A stretch of DNA of 23,988 nt from JBOFMT01 sp051658525 (lineage in GTDB: Bacteria > Bacillota_I > Bacilli_A > Erysipelotrichales > Erysipelotrichaceae), in NCBI GenBank assembly GCA_051658525.1, contig JBOFMT010000051.1, forward strand, positions 1 to 23,988, written 5' to 3'. The translations under genes were made by a program, and so were the position numbers. The notes below the pieces were generated by a model. The model ran no database searches. It saw only the letters and a list, made by a program, of their open reading frames with translations, and was not told the origin of the DNA. Below, in pieces: positions 1 to 6,594 of this stretch; within the stretch, counting starts at the first letter, position 1, and each line of letters starts with the position of its first letter.

Positions 1-228
1 GGTCATGGTCTTGGTCATGGATTGGGTGTTTTGGTACATGAAGAACCACGCCTTAACTGGGTAAAAGATACCGTATTAACACCAGGTATGGTGATTACGA
101 TTGAGCCTGGAATCTATTTGCCAGGAATTGGTGGAGTCCGAATTGAAGATGATGTCCTCATTACCGAAGATGGCTATCGTCGTTTAACAACACTACCAAA
201 AGATCTTATTTATATTAGCGAGAAATAA
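1..228 (+). CDS. M24-family metallopeptidase (Xaa-Pro aminopeptidase/prolidase), C-terminal part
   Basis: Partial gene cut by the window start; the visible 75 codons are the C-terminal part of a pita-bread-fold (M24B) peptidase that removes residues next to proline in the cytoplasm using two divalent metals. The fragment opens with GHGLGHGLG followed by VHEEP, the histidine-rich family motif. It continues with TIEPGIYLPG, whose glutamate is a metal ligand, and VRIEDDVLI, which supplies the final glutamate. The reading frame is open from base 1 to TAA at 226-228. It lies directly upstream of efp, a common arrangement in Bacillota, where the peptidase is usually annotated as Xaa-Pro aminopeptidase or prolidase. 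The substrate class cannot be decided without the N-terminal domain. Confidence 0.88.
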   Translation, partial: GHGLGHGLGVLVHEEPRLNWVKDTVLTPGMVITIEPGIYLPGIGGVRIEDDVLITEDGYRRLTTLPKDLIYISEK

Positions 229-254
229 CAAGCTGAGCCAACCATATTTTACTA

Positions 255-283
255 TGGAAATTTACTAGAAACTTTGGTATAAT
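255..283 (+). promoter_or_regulatory. Sigma-A-type promoter of efp
   Basis: A perfect -10 box TATAAT at 278-283 carries an extended -10 TG at 275-276. A TGGAAA -35-like hexamer lies at 255-260, 17 bp upstream. The promoter sits between the peptidase stop and the efp start, so efp can be transcribed independently of the upstream gene. Confidence 0.7.
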
Positions 284-315
284 TACCTATGGATAAAAAG
301 AAAAGAGGAGTCAAT

Positions 316-879
316 ATGATTATCGTTAATGATTTAAGACCAGGTGTTACAATCCAACAAGACAACAATATTTATGTTGTGATTGAAGCAAACCATAATA
401 AAACTGCGATGCGTCAAATGATCGTAAAAGCAAAAGTAAAAAACTTAAGAACAGGAACTATTGTAGAACTTTCTTTCACAGGTGGAGATAAAGTAGAACC
501 TGCTCACATCGACAAACGTGAAATGCAATATTTGTATGATGATGGGGAAAACCTAGTATTCATGGATAATGAAACATACGAACAATTGGAAATCAATAAA
601 GATCGTTTGAAATGGGAAATTAACTTCTTGAAAGAAAACGACAACGTTAATATTTCTATGTTCCAAGGTGAAGTATTGGGACTTATCTTACCTGACAAGG
701 TTTCATTGCAAATTGCAGAATGTGAACCAGCAGTAAAAGGTGATACAGCAACCAATGCACAAAAACTTGCAACATTGGAAACAGGATTGGAAGTTAAAGT
801 ACCATTGTTTATTTCTGAAGGTGAAATGATCGTAATCAACACTGCTGACGGAAAATACTCAGGACGTAGTAAAGACTAA
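316..879 (+). CDS. efp: Translation elongation factor P (EF-P), non-canonical tip residue
   Basis: EF-P binds ribosomes stalled on polyproline stretches, between the P and E sites, and promotes peptide bond formation. The ATG at 316 follows AGAGGAG at 304-310 and starts MIIVNDLRPG, collinear with other EF-Ps; the in-frame ATG at 289 would add nine unlikely residues and has no ribosome site. The 187-residue product has the usual length: an N-terminal KOW-like domain, then two OB domains with MQYLYDDGENLVFMD and the C-terminal PLFISEGEMIVINT-to-DGKYSGR region. Aligned without gaps to Bacillus subtilis EF-P from memory, the loop carrying modified Lys32 (PGKG) reads TAMR here. The tip is therefore Met32 followed by Arg33 (codons 409-414). 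No EF-P lysine or arginine modification enzyme is in the window. Family assignment is very sure; the effect of the loop change is unknown. Confidence 0.97.
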   Translation: MIIVNDLRPGVTIQQDNNIYVVIEANHNKTAMRQMIVKAKVKNLRTGTIVELSFTGGDKVEPAHIDKREMQYLYDDGENLVFMDNETYEQLEINKDRLKWEINFLKENDNVNISMFQGEVLGLILPDKVSLQIAECEPAVKGDTATNAQKLATLETGLEVKVPLFISEGEMIVINTADGKYSGRSKD

Positions 880-885
880 TCCAGC

Positions 886-915
886 AAAACCTTGTTCATT
901 GGACAAGGTTTTTTT
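886..915 (+). terminator. Rho-independent terminator of efp
   Basis: The stem AAAACCTTGT (886-895) pairs with ACAAGGTTTT (903-912) around a seven-base loop and runs into a T tract, seven bases after the efp stop. Confidence 0.88.
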
Positions 916-968
916 GTACAAATATAAGAATTGTAGCGTGATTTGGTAATAAAGTGCAAAGGAAAGCG

Positions 969-997
969 TTGACATTCGCTCCATGCTTTCGTAAGAT
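969..997 (+). promoter_or_regulatory. Sigma-A-type promoter of the small unknown gene
   Basis: A perfect -35 TTGACA at 969-974, a 17-bp spacer and a TAAGAT -10 box at 992-997. It lies upstream of the ribosome site AAGGAGA (1026-1032) and the ATG at 1039. Confidence 0.65.
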
Positions 998-1038
998 TAA
1001 GATATACCGTACGACGGGGGATTGTAAGGAGACTTCTA

Positions 1039-1374
1039 ATGGAACAAAATCAAGCAACGATCAATGCGAAAAATGCATTGGTTATGGAACAGTTAGGAAA
1101 TGCTGCAAAGAATTTAATTACTAAGGTAGCAATGCGAGACATTGAAACGCACTTTCAAAATGATAAGCGTATTTTAACGGTGCAACTTGTACCTACACCA
1201 ATGGGAATTACAACATTGTCCGGTTGGAAAGCATTAGGAAAAGAAGAATATAAAAGCTTATTAGAACTAATGGTAGAAAATGGGAAAGATCAAGGAATGA
1301 GTGATGAAATCCAGGCGAAATTCCAAGAAATTATCACATTACTAGAAGTAGAAGCACAGCAAACAGAGGTTTAA
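1039..1374 (+). CDS. Small cytoplasmic protein of unknown function
   Basis: A 111-residue protein that I do not recognise. The start is well supported by AAGGAGA at 1026-1032 and a promoter immediately upstream, and a terminator hairpin overlaps its stop, so it is a complete single-gene transcription unit. No signal peptide or membrane segment is visible. The N-terminal third (about residues 1-40) looks helical and rich in Asn, Ala and Gln. A short middle stretch around residues 42-62 (KRILTVQLVPTPMGITTLSG) alternates hydrophobic residues like beta strand, and the C-terminal half (about 65-108) is charged and helical, ending EVEAQQTEV. It sits between efp and the riboflavin riboswitch with no obvious functional tie to either. 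Codon use resembles its neighbours. Confidence 0.8.
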   Translation: MEQNQATINAKNALVMEQLGNAAKNLITKVAMRDIETHFQNDKRILTVQLVPTPMGITTLSGWKALGKEEYKSLLELMVENGKDQGMSDEIQAKFQEIITLLEVEAQQTEV

Positions 1375-1389
1375 TCACCTCTTTTTTTT
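1365..1389 (+). terminator. Rho-independent terminator overlapping a stop codon
   Basis: AGAGGT (1365-1370) pairs with ACCTCT (1377-1382), followed by a run of eight T. The TAA stop of the small unknown gene (1372-1374) lies in the loop. Confidence 0.85.
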
Positions 1390-1407
1390 GCGTTTTTCGT
1401 GAATTTA

Positions 1408-1436
1408 TTGACATATATCAATTGCATGTCTATAAT
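1408..1436 (+). promoter_or_regulatory. Consensus sigma-A promoter of the riboswitch-ribU transcript
   Basis: Perfect TTGACA at 1408-1413, 17-bp spacer and perfect TATAAT at 1431-1436. Transcription would begin just before the FMN riboswitch. Confidence 0.9.
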
Positions 1437-1445
1437 GTATGTAGC

Positions 1446-1556
1446 ATAACTTCAGGGCAGGGTGAAATTCCCGACCGGCGGTATACCCCGCGAGCCGATC
1501 TTCGGTTGAACTGGTTTGATTCCAGTGGCGACAGTAAAGTCTGGATGAAAGAGGTT
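1446..1556 (+). promoter_or_regulatory. FMN riboswitch (RFN element)
   Basis: The leader contains the hallmark conserved segments of the RFN element in order: TTCAGGGCAGGGTGAAATTC beginning at 1451, then CCCGACCGGCGGT, CCGCGAGCC, GATTCCAGTGGCGACAGT and finally AAAGTCTGGATGAAAGA. This aptamer binds flavin mononucleotide and lowers expression of riboflavin synthesis or uptake genes when FMN is plentiful. The downstream gene is the riboflavin transporter ribU. The T-rich run at 1555-1567 follows the aptamer directly, but I could not fold a clear separate terminator hairpin before it, nor an obvious anti-Shine-Dalgarno helix. The switching mechanism is therefore unresolved. Confidence 0.95.
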
Positions 1557-1625
1557 TTTTTCTTTTTGTCGTATGTTATTTTCACTCTGAGGCTAATGTG
1601 TTGGTACTTAAGGAGGAAATTAAAT

Positions 1626-2186
1626 ATGAAAAACAATTCAGTCCGACGCTTAGTTATTATTGCATTGATGGTAGCACTTAGCTACGTTTTAATGTTTTGG
1701 GGGGTTCCCGTTGTACCCGCAGCTCCATTTTTAAAAATCGAGCTTAGCTTTTTACCAATTATTGTCCTTGCTTTAGGGGTAGATGTGAAATCAGCATTGC
1801 TTGCAAGTTTTATTGTAAATATGATGGATTTCTTTTTCAAAGGAAGTATGACAGGACTACCTATCGATCAAATGGCTAACTTCTTAGCTGTAACCTTCTT
1901 TCTAACAACGATGGTATATTTTGTTAAGAAGGAAAAAGTCGTATTGGGACTTATTACGGCTGTCGTTGTTAATATGTTATTTATGACAACATTAAATTAT
2001 TTTGTAATCACGCCATGGTATTTTAGTTTGGCTGGATGGGACATGCCAGAAAACTTATTGTTGTATTGTGTTCAAATTTATGGGGTGTTCAATCTCATCA
2101 AATGGGGACTGGTTGCCGTTGTTTATAAATTAACAACACCATGGATTGCTACCTTCCGTCAACGCGTCTTCACGATGACACACTAA
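1626..2186 (+). CDS. ribU: Riboflavin ECF transporter substrate-binding subunit RibU
   Basis: Integral membrane S-component that captures riboflavin and works with the shared ECF module (EcfA, EcfA', EcfT), which is not in this window. The 186-residue protein has about six hydrophobic helices, and the N-terminal region RRLVIIALMVALSYVLMF has the small-residue pattern with which S-components contact EcfT. Other family-like segments are the PAAPFLKIELSFLP loop and the region DFFFKGSMTGLPIDQMANFL. I chose ATG 1626 because AAGGAGGAAAT lies just upstream; an upstream in-frame extension would translate through the riboswitch and is rejected. The FMN riboswitch and the consensus promoter ahead of it make substrate-feedback control of riboflavin import very likely. 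A terminator follows at 2195. Confidence 0.95.
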   Translation: MKNNSVRRLVIIALMVALSYVLMFWGVPVVPAAPFLKIELSFLPIIVLALGVDVKSALLASFIVNMMDFFFKGSMTGLPIDQMANFLAVTFFLTTMVYFVKKEKVVLGLITAVVVNMLFMTTLNYFVITPWYFSLAGWDMPENLLLYCVQIYGVFNLIKWGLVAVVYKLTTPWIATFRQRVFTMTH

Positions 2187-2194
2187 ACTTACAC

Positions 2195-2223
2195 ACACAA
2201 GGTCGAAAACCTTGTGTTTTTTT
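2195..2223 (+). terminator. Rho-independent terminator of ribU
   Basis: A nine-pair stem, ACACAAGGT (2195-2203) with ACCTTGTGT (2209-2217), has a CGAAA loop and a T tract through 2223. Confidence 0.93.
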
Positions 2224-2285
2224 ATGCGAAATTCATGAAAAATAGAATAAAAGACGTAATAGCAATATGAAAAGCAATGTATTTT

Positions 2286-2294
2286 TGGTATAAT
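2286..2294 (+). promoter_or_regulatory. Extended -10 promoter of the cmk-der-gpsA cluster
   Basis: TG at 2286-2287, one base, then a perfect TATAAT at 2289-2294. The -35 region is poor, which is typical of extended -10 promoters. The AGGAGGG ribosome site (2307-2313) of the first gene follows about a dozen bases later. Confidence 0.65.
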
Positions 2295-2318
2295 ATACTT
2301 TGAATTAGGAGGGTTTTT

Positions 2319-3158
2319 ATGAGCAATTACTCACGTGTAAAAAAGTATGAAGAATTGAGAAGTCAAATTGAAGTAGAAAAAGATCAACAAATACAAGTTC
2401 GACCTTTATCCATAAAAAAAGATCAGTTATTTGAGACCAAACCAAAAGATTTTTCTAATCCGGTACCAGCGCAACGTGAGAAAAGTGAACGAAAGCCAGA
2501 ACCAGTTTTAGAACAATCAAACTTTGAAAACGAGTATTTGGACGATTTTATTAAGGAAGTAAAACGTTACAATATGGAACGTGGACTTCGTGATGAAGAA
2601 AATACACAATTGAATATTTTGAATTCCATTAAAAATATTCAACCACGAAACAAAGCATATTTTGAACCGATGGAACGGGAAGAAGCGGGAAGCGAAGAAA
2701 CCTTGTTGATCCCAAAGGAGCAATTGGATGTTGTTGAAAAAAGTGTAGAAGGATTTGAAGCCATTCGCGATGAGATTGCAGAAATGATTCAATCGGTCGA
2801 AGTGGAAGAACAAGAGCCTTTGCATTTACAAACAATCATTCAAGATTTGGGTGAACTAGAACACGACCCGTTGTTAGAAAACTTGGATGATGTTCAAGAA
2901 GAAGCAACACCGGCCCAACTGACACAAGAACAGCCAGTGGTGGATATATCCAACGAACAAAGTGATTTGGTATTAGAGGAAACGAAACAATTACGCATCG
3001 CTATTGAGGAATATGGTGATGAAATTGAAGATATTCAATCTGATTTGGGTAAAACGAATAAAGTTCTAAATTGGATTTTAGGTATCCTAATTTTTACATT
3101 ATTTACAATCGTCGCAATGATTGCGTTGTGGGTAATGAAGCTTGGAGGAGTGATTTGA
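2319..3158 (+). CDS. Acidic single-pass membrane protein of unknown function, first gene of the cmk cluster
   Basis: A 279-residue protein not recognised by family. The start follows a strong AGGAGGG site. Order along the chain: a basic, helical N-terminus (NYSRVKKYEELRSQIE, residues 3-18); a long, glutamate- and glutamine-rich, probably disordered middle (about 20-215) containing a more ordered patch at 68-110; a heptad-like segment (about 217-248) that may be coiled coil; and one hydrophobic helix at about 250-273 (NWILGILIFTLFTIVAMIAL) followed by only six residues. There is no N-terminal signal, so it should be tail-anchored with the bulk in the cytoplasm. Its TGA shares one base with the cmk ATG, indicating translational coupling. 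The architecture recalls division or segregation scaffold proteins, but that is only an analogy. Confidence 0.85.
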   Translation: MSNYSRVKKYEELRSQIEVEKDQQIQVRPLSIKKDQLFETKPKDFSNPVPAQREKSERKPEPVLEQSNFENEYLDDFIKEVKRYNMERGLRDEENTQLNILNSIKNIQPRNKAYFEPMEREEAGSEETLLIPKEQLDVVEKSVEGFEAIRDEIAEMIQSVEVEEQEPLHLQTIIQDLGELEHDPLLENLDDVQEEATPAQLTQEQPVVDISNEQSDLVLEETKQLRIAIEEYGDEIEDIQSDLGKTNKVLNWILGILIFTLFTIVAMIALWVMKLGGVI

Positions 3159-3838
3159 TGTTATTGAATATTGCCATTGATGGGCCTAGCGCAGCTGGAA
3201 AATCTACGATTGCAAAGGCTTTGGCGAAAAAACTAAATTATACACACATCGATACCGGAGCAATGTATCGTGCGGTTGCTTTAAAAGCGAAACGTTTGAA
3301 CATTTTAGATGATGCACAAGCGATCACTGCAGCAATGCAACATGCAACCTTGGACTTTGATGAGCAAGGGCTTTTGTTTTTGGATGGTGAAGATGTTTCT
3401 AGTGCCATTCGTGAACATGAAATCTCGATGTTAACGTCCAATGTGTCGAAATACAAAGAAGTGCGTGCCTTACTTGTAAAGAAACAACAAGAGATGGCAC
3501 AAAAAAAAGGTTATATTTTAGACGGTCGTGATATTGGAAGTGTGGTATTACCAAATGCAGAGGTTAAAATTTATTTAATCGCTAGCGTTGCTTCTCGTGC
3601 AAAACGCCGTTATGATGAGTTGTGTGCAAAAGGGGAATGTGTGGATTTAACCATCATTGAACAAGATATTGCTGCACGTGACGAGCAAGATATGAATCGC
3701 AAAGAATCGCCACTGGTTCAATGCGATGATGCAATTTTAGTGGATACGTCAGAAATGACAAAAGAAGAGGTGCTCGAAGCAATTTTCGCAATTGTTTCAA
3801 AAAAGCTAGCATCCATAGGAGGTAACAAACATGATTAA
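3158..3838 (+). CDS. cmk: Cytidylate kinase
   Basis: Phosphorylates CMP and dCMP with ATP, feeding RNA, DNA and phospholipid precursor pools in the cytoplasm. The product is 226 residues, the usual size. The P-loop is at residues 9-16 (GPSAAGKS), followed by the CMP-binding region HIDTGAMYRAVAL. The LDGRDIGSVVLPNA motif marks the bacterial CMP kinase family, and the arginine-rich lid ASRAKRRYDEL follows. The ATG at 3158 overlaps the preceding TGA by one base (TGATG) behind GGAGG at 3144-3148; the longer frame from 3071 lies inside the previous gene and is rejected. The last eight bases overlap der. In Bacillus subtilis an S1-like gene lies between cmk and der; here it is absent. Confidence 0.97.
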   Translation: MLLNIAIDGPSAAGKSTIAKALAKKLNYTHIDTGAMYRAVALKAKRLNILDDAQAITAAMQHATLDFDEQGLLFLDGEDVSSAIREHEISMLTSNVSKYKEVRALLVKKQQEMAQKKGYILDGRDIGSVVLPNAEVKIYLIASVASRAKRRYDELCAKGECVDLTIIEQDIAARDEQDMNRKESPLVQCDDAILVDTSEMTKEEVLEAIFAIVSKKLASIGGNKHD

Positions 3839-5138
3839 TGGTATTGTTGCAATTGTAGGTCGCCCAAATGTAGGGAAATCGACGATTTTCAATCGTATTA
3901 TTGGAGAAAGAAAATCCATTGTAGAAGATACACCGGGTGTTACACGTGACCGTGTATATGGGAAAGCGGAATGGCTTACCAAAGAATTCCGTGTAATTGA
4001 TACAGGTGGGATTCAATTAGAAAACCAACCGTTTAAAGCGGAAATCGAAATGCAAGTTGAAATTGCAATTGACGAAGCGGATACGATTATTTTCTGTGTA
4101 AGTGGTAAAGAAGGACTTACAAAAGATGATGAATTTATTGCACGTATGTTGCGTCGTAGTACAAAACCTATCATCTTATGTGTAAATAAAATTGATGATT
4201 TTGCATTTAGAGATAATATCTATGAATTCTATTCACTAGGACTAGGAGATCCACTAGCGGTATCTGCTGCCCATGGGATTGGTGTTGGGGATATGTTGGA
4301 TGCAATCATCGAATCGTTCCCAGAACGCAAACGCAATGAATATGAAGGTATGACTCGTTTTGCCTTGATTGGCCGTCCAAACGTAGGGAAATCTTCTTTG
4401 GTAAATGCAATCTTGAATCAAGACCGTGTAATTGTTTCTAATATTGAAGGGACAACACGCGATGCTATCGATACGCCTTTCAAACGTGAAGGAAAAGATT
4501 ATGTTGTCGTTGATACTGCGGGGATGCGTCGTCGTGGTAAAGTATATGAAAACGTTGAAAAATACTCTGTATTACGTGCTATGAGTGCAATTGAAAACTG
4601 TGATGTTGTACTTGTGGTAATTGATGGAGAAACTGGAATTCGTGAACAAGATAAGCACGTTGCTGGTTTTGCACATGAAGCCGGTAAAGGGATTATCATC
4701 GTTTACAATAAATGGGATACGGTAGAAAAAGATGAACAAACCGTAAATGCGATTACGAAAAAAATTCGTGCAGAATTCTTGTATTTATCTTATGCACCGA
4801 TTGTTTTTGTTTCAGCATTAACAAAACAACGTGTTCATACCTTATTACCAATGATCGATCGTATTCATGAATTCTCAACGTTACGTATCGCAACCAACGT
4901 ATTGAACGAAGTAATTTTGGATGCACAGTTGATGACACCGCCACCTACGCACAATGGACAACGTTTGAGAATCTATTATGCGTCACAAGTTGCAAGTGCA
5001 CCACCAACGATTGTACTATTTGTCAATGATCCAGAATTATTACACTTTAGTTACAAGCGTTTCTTAGAAAATAAATTGCGTGAAGCCTTTGGTTTTGATG
5101 GTACAACCATCCGTATTTTAGCACGCGAACGTAAATAG
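3831..5138 (+). CDS. der: Ribosome-assembly GTPase Der (EngA)
   Basis: Essential GTPase with two tandem G domains that acts in maturation of the 50S ribosomal subunit. The 435-residue length is standard. G domain 1 has GRPNVGKST at residues 10-18, EDTPGVTRDR (switch region), DTGG and NKID. G domain 2 has GRPNVGKSS at 181-189, GTTRDAIDTPF, DTAGMRRRGKV and NKWD. The C-terminal KH-like domain begins around residue 350. The start ATG is preceded by AGGAGG (3817-3822) inside the end of cmk, giving an eight-base overlap and probable coupling. gpsA follows after eight bases. Confidence 0.98.
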   Translation: MINGIVAIVGRPNVGKSTIFNRIIGERKSIVEDTPGVTRDRVYGKAEWLTKEFRVIDTGGIQLENQPFKAEIEMQVEIAIDEADTIIFCVSGKEGLTKDDEFIARMLRRSTKPIILCVNKIDDFAFRDNIYEFYSLGLGDPLAVSAAHGIGVGDMLDAIIESFPERKRNEYEGMTRFALIGRPNVGKSSLVNAILNQDRVIVSNIEGTTRDAIDTPFKREGKDYVVVDTAGMRRRGKVYENVEKYSVLRAMSAIENCDVVLVVIDGETGIREQDKHVAGFAHEAGKGIIIVYNKWDTVEKDEQTVNAITKKIRAEFLYLSYAPIVFVSALTKQRVHTLLPMIDRIHEFSTLRIATNVLNEVILDAQLMTPPPTHNGQRLRIYYASQVASAPPTIVLFVNDPELLHFSYKRFLENKLREAFGFDGTTIRILARERK

Positions 5139-5146
5139 GAGGATTT

Positions 5147-6166
5147 ATGAAAACAGTAGTCATCGGAAGTGGAAGTTGGGGGACAGGCCTTGCACAAGTG
5201 CTAGCGGACAACCACCAAGACGTAACGATTTGGGGGCGTGATATTGATGAAATTCACGATATTTCTAGATATCATCAAAATCGTAAATACTTTCCAACCG
5301 TAACCTTAAACCCTGATGTGAAGGCAACCGTCGATTTCGATGTTGTAGCAGAAGCGGATGTTATCGTCTTATCGATTCCATCCATTGCCATTGAGGAAGT
5401 GTGTAAACGTATTTCAAATACAATTACCAAACCTGTCATCATTGTCAATACAGCGAAAGGGTTTCATCCGATTACACATGATCGTTTATCGAATGTCATT
5501 CGTTCTAGTATCGCTGCTGATAAATTAAAATCAGTCGTTAGTTTGATTGGACCATCGCATGCAGAAGAAGTTGTAGTTCGTTTGTTAACTTCAATTTCAG
5601 CTGTTAGCTTGGTAGAAGAAGATGCGAAAACAATTCAAACATTGTTCTCAAATGCTTATCTTCGTGTTTATACAGGAAGTGATGAAATTGGTGCTGAACT
5701 TGGTGTGGCTCTTAAAAATGTTATTGCCGTAGCAAGTGGTGTCATCTCAGGACTTGGTTATGGTGATAATACCAAAGCTGCCTTGATTACTCGTGGTTTA
5801 GCTGAAATGATTCGTTTTGGTACTGCGATGGGCGGTAACTTTGAAACCTTTATGGGATTGGCTGGAATTGGGGATTTGATTGTTACTTGTACAAGTGAAC
5901 ATTCAAGAAACTTCCAAGCTGGTAAACGTATTGGTTTAGATAATAGTGCGGCTTACTTCTGGGAAAACAACACGAAAACCGTGGAAGGTGTAGCTGCAGC
6001 TAAAATCGTCTATGAAGTGGCACAAGAACTTAATATTTCAATGCCGATCATCGATGAAGTATATCGTGTTTTGTATGAAGAAAAAGAGCCACGACAATCT
6101 GCAAAAGACTTGATGATGCGCGATTTAAAGGAAGAAATGGATTATTCGTCAATTCGTAGAAACTAG
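5147..6166 (+). CDS. gpsA: Glycerol-3-phosphate dehydrogenase [NAD(P)+]
   Basis: Makes sn-glycerol-3-phosphate from dihydroxyacetone phosphate, the entry step to phospholipid synthesis. The protein has 339 residues. The Rossmann motif GSGSWGTGLA (residues 7-16) replaces the more common GAGSWGTALA. NTAKGF and GPSHAEEV follow (usually GPSFAxEV). The catalytic lysine lies in GVALKNVIAVASG at about residue 190, and the substrate-binding helix region reads GDNTKAALITRGLAEM then FMGLAGIGDLIVTCTS. The start follows AGGAGGA directly after der. No T-rich terminator follows, so some transcripts may continue into hup, which also has its own promoter. Confidence 0.97.
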   Translation: MKTVVIGSGSWGTGLAQVLADNHQDVTIWGRDIDEIHDISRYHQNRKYFPTVTLNPDVKATVDFDVVAEADVIVLSIPSIAIEEVCKRISNTITKPVIIVNTAKGFHPITHDRLSNVIRSSIAADKLKSVVSLIGPSHAEEVVVRLLTSISAVSLVEEDAKTIQTLFSNAYLRVYTGSDEIGAELGVALKNVIAVASGVISGLGYGDNTKAALITRGLAEMIRFGTAMGGNFETFMGLAGIGDLIVTCTSEHSRNFQAGKRIGLDNSAAYFWENNTKTVEGVAAAKIVYEVAQELNISMPIIDEVYRVLYEEKEPRQSAKDLMMRDLKEEMDYSSIRRN

Positions 6167-6187
6167 CCAATAAAGGCTATAATCCTA

Positions 6188-6216
6188 TTGAAAAAGGCGT
6201 TTAAAAGTGATATTAT
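6188..6216 (+). promoter_or_regulatory. Sigma-A promoter of hup
   Basis: TTGAAA at 6188-6193, a 17-bp spacer and TATTAT at 6211-6216, placed between the gpsA stop and the hup ribosome site GGAGG (6228-6232). Confidence 0.75.
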
Positions 6217-6238
6217 AAAACTATGTTGGAGGTATAAC

Positions 6239-6550
6239 ATGATGGAAAATTTAAACAAAAAAGGGTTAGTTGATGCTATCGTAAATAAATTGAATAGCGA
6301 AAAAGAAGACAAACAAAAAGATGTTACTTTGAAAGAAGTTAAACGTACAGTTGAAGCTATGACTGAAGTAATCATGGAAACTTTGGCAAACGACGGAAAA
6401 GTTGATATTGCAGGTTTCGGTAAATTTGAAGTTAAACACCGCGCTGAACGTGATGGAATCAACCCATCTACGAAAGAAAAAATCAAAATTGCTGCTTCAA
6501 AAGCTCCAGCTTTTAAAGTTGCAAAAGGTTTCAAAGACGCTGTAAAATAA
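6239..6550 (+). CDS. hup: DNA-binding protein HU
   Basis: Histone-like dimeric protein that bends and compacts DNA. It has 103 residues from ATG 6239; the adjacent ATG 6242 is equally possible because GGAGG at 6228-6232 suits both. The family core is clear: GFGKFEVKHRAERDG, then INPSTKEKIKIAASKAPAFK and a final GFKDAVK. Compared with B. subtilis HU (about 92 residues), it has roughly ten extra residues in the first helices, a charged stretch around residues 18-30 (NSEKEDKQKDVTL). The usual GRNP of the DNA-binding arm reads GINP, keeping the intercalating proline but losing the arginine. It forms its own unit with a promoter at 6188 and a terminator at 6555. Confidence 0.95.
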   Translation: MMENLNKKGLVDAIVNKLNSEKEDKQKDVTLKEVKRTVEAMTEVIMETLANDGKVDIAGFGKFEVKHRAERDGINPSTKEKIKIAASKAPAFKVAKGFKDAVK

Positions 6551-6554
6551 TTTA

Positions 6555-6580
6555 AAAAAAGAAGCGCTAGCTTCTTTTTT
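6555..6580 (+). terminator. Rho-independent terminator of hup
   Basis: GAAGC (6561-6565), a GCTA loop and GCTTC (6570-6574), extended by A/T pairs and ending in TTTTTT. The next gene's ribosome site begins two bases later, so partial read-through may feed the peptidase gene. Confidence 0.88.
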
Positions 6581-6594
6581 ATAAGGAGAACATT

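Noticed and set aside
289..315. Upstream ATG extending EF-P by nine residues
   Set aside because: The extension covers the AGAGGAG ribosome site of the true start at 316, and EF-P proteins begin at that point.
504..842. Antisense open frame of 112 codons inside efp
   Set aside because: It is a shadow of the efp coding pattern with no promoter, ribosome site or recognisable protein features.
1422..1625. In-frame N-terminal extension of ribU
   Set aside because: It would translate through the FMN riboswitch, lacks a ribosome site, and the normal RibU start with AAGGAGG is at 1626.
6164..6179. TAGCC...GGCTA hairpin after gpsA as a terminator
   Set aside because: The stem is only five pairs and no T tract follows; the hup -35 lies just beyond.
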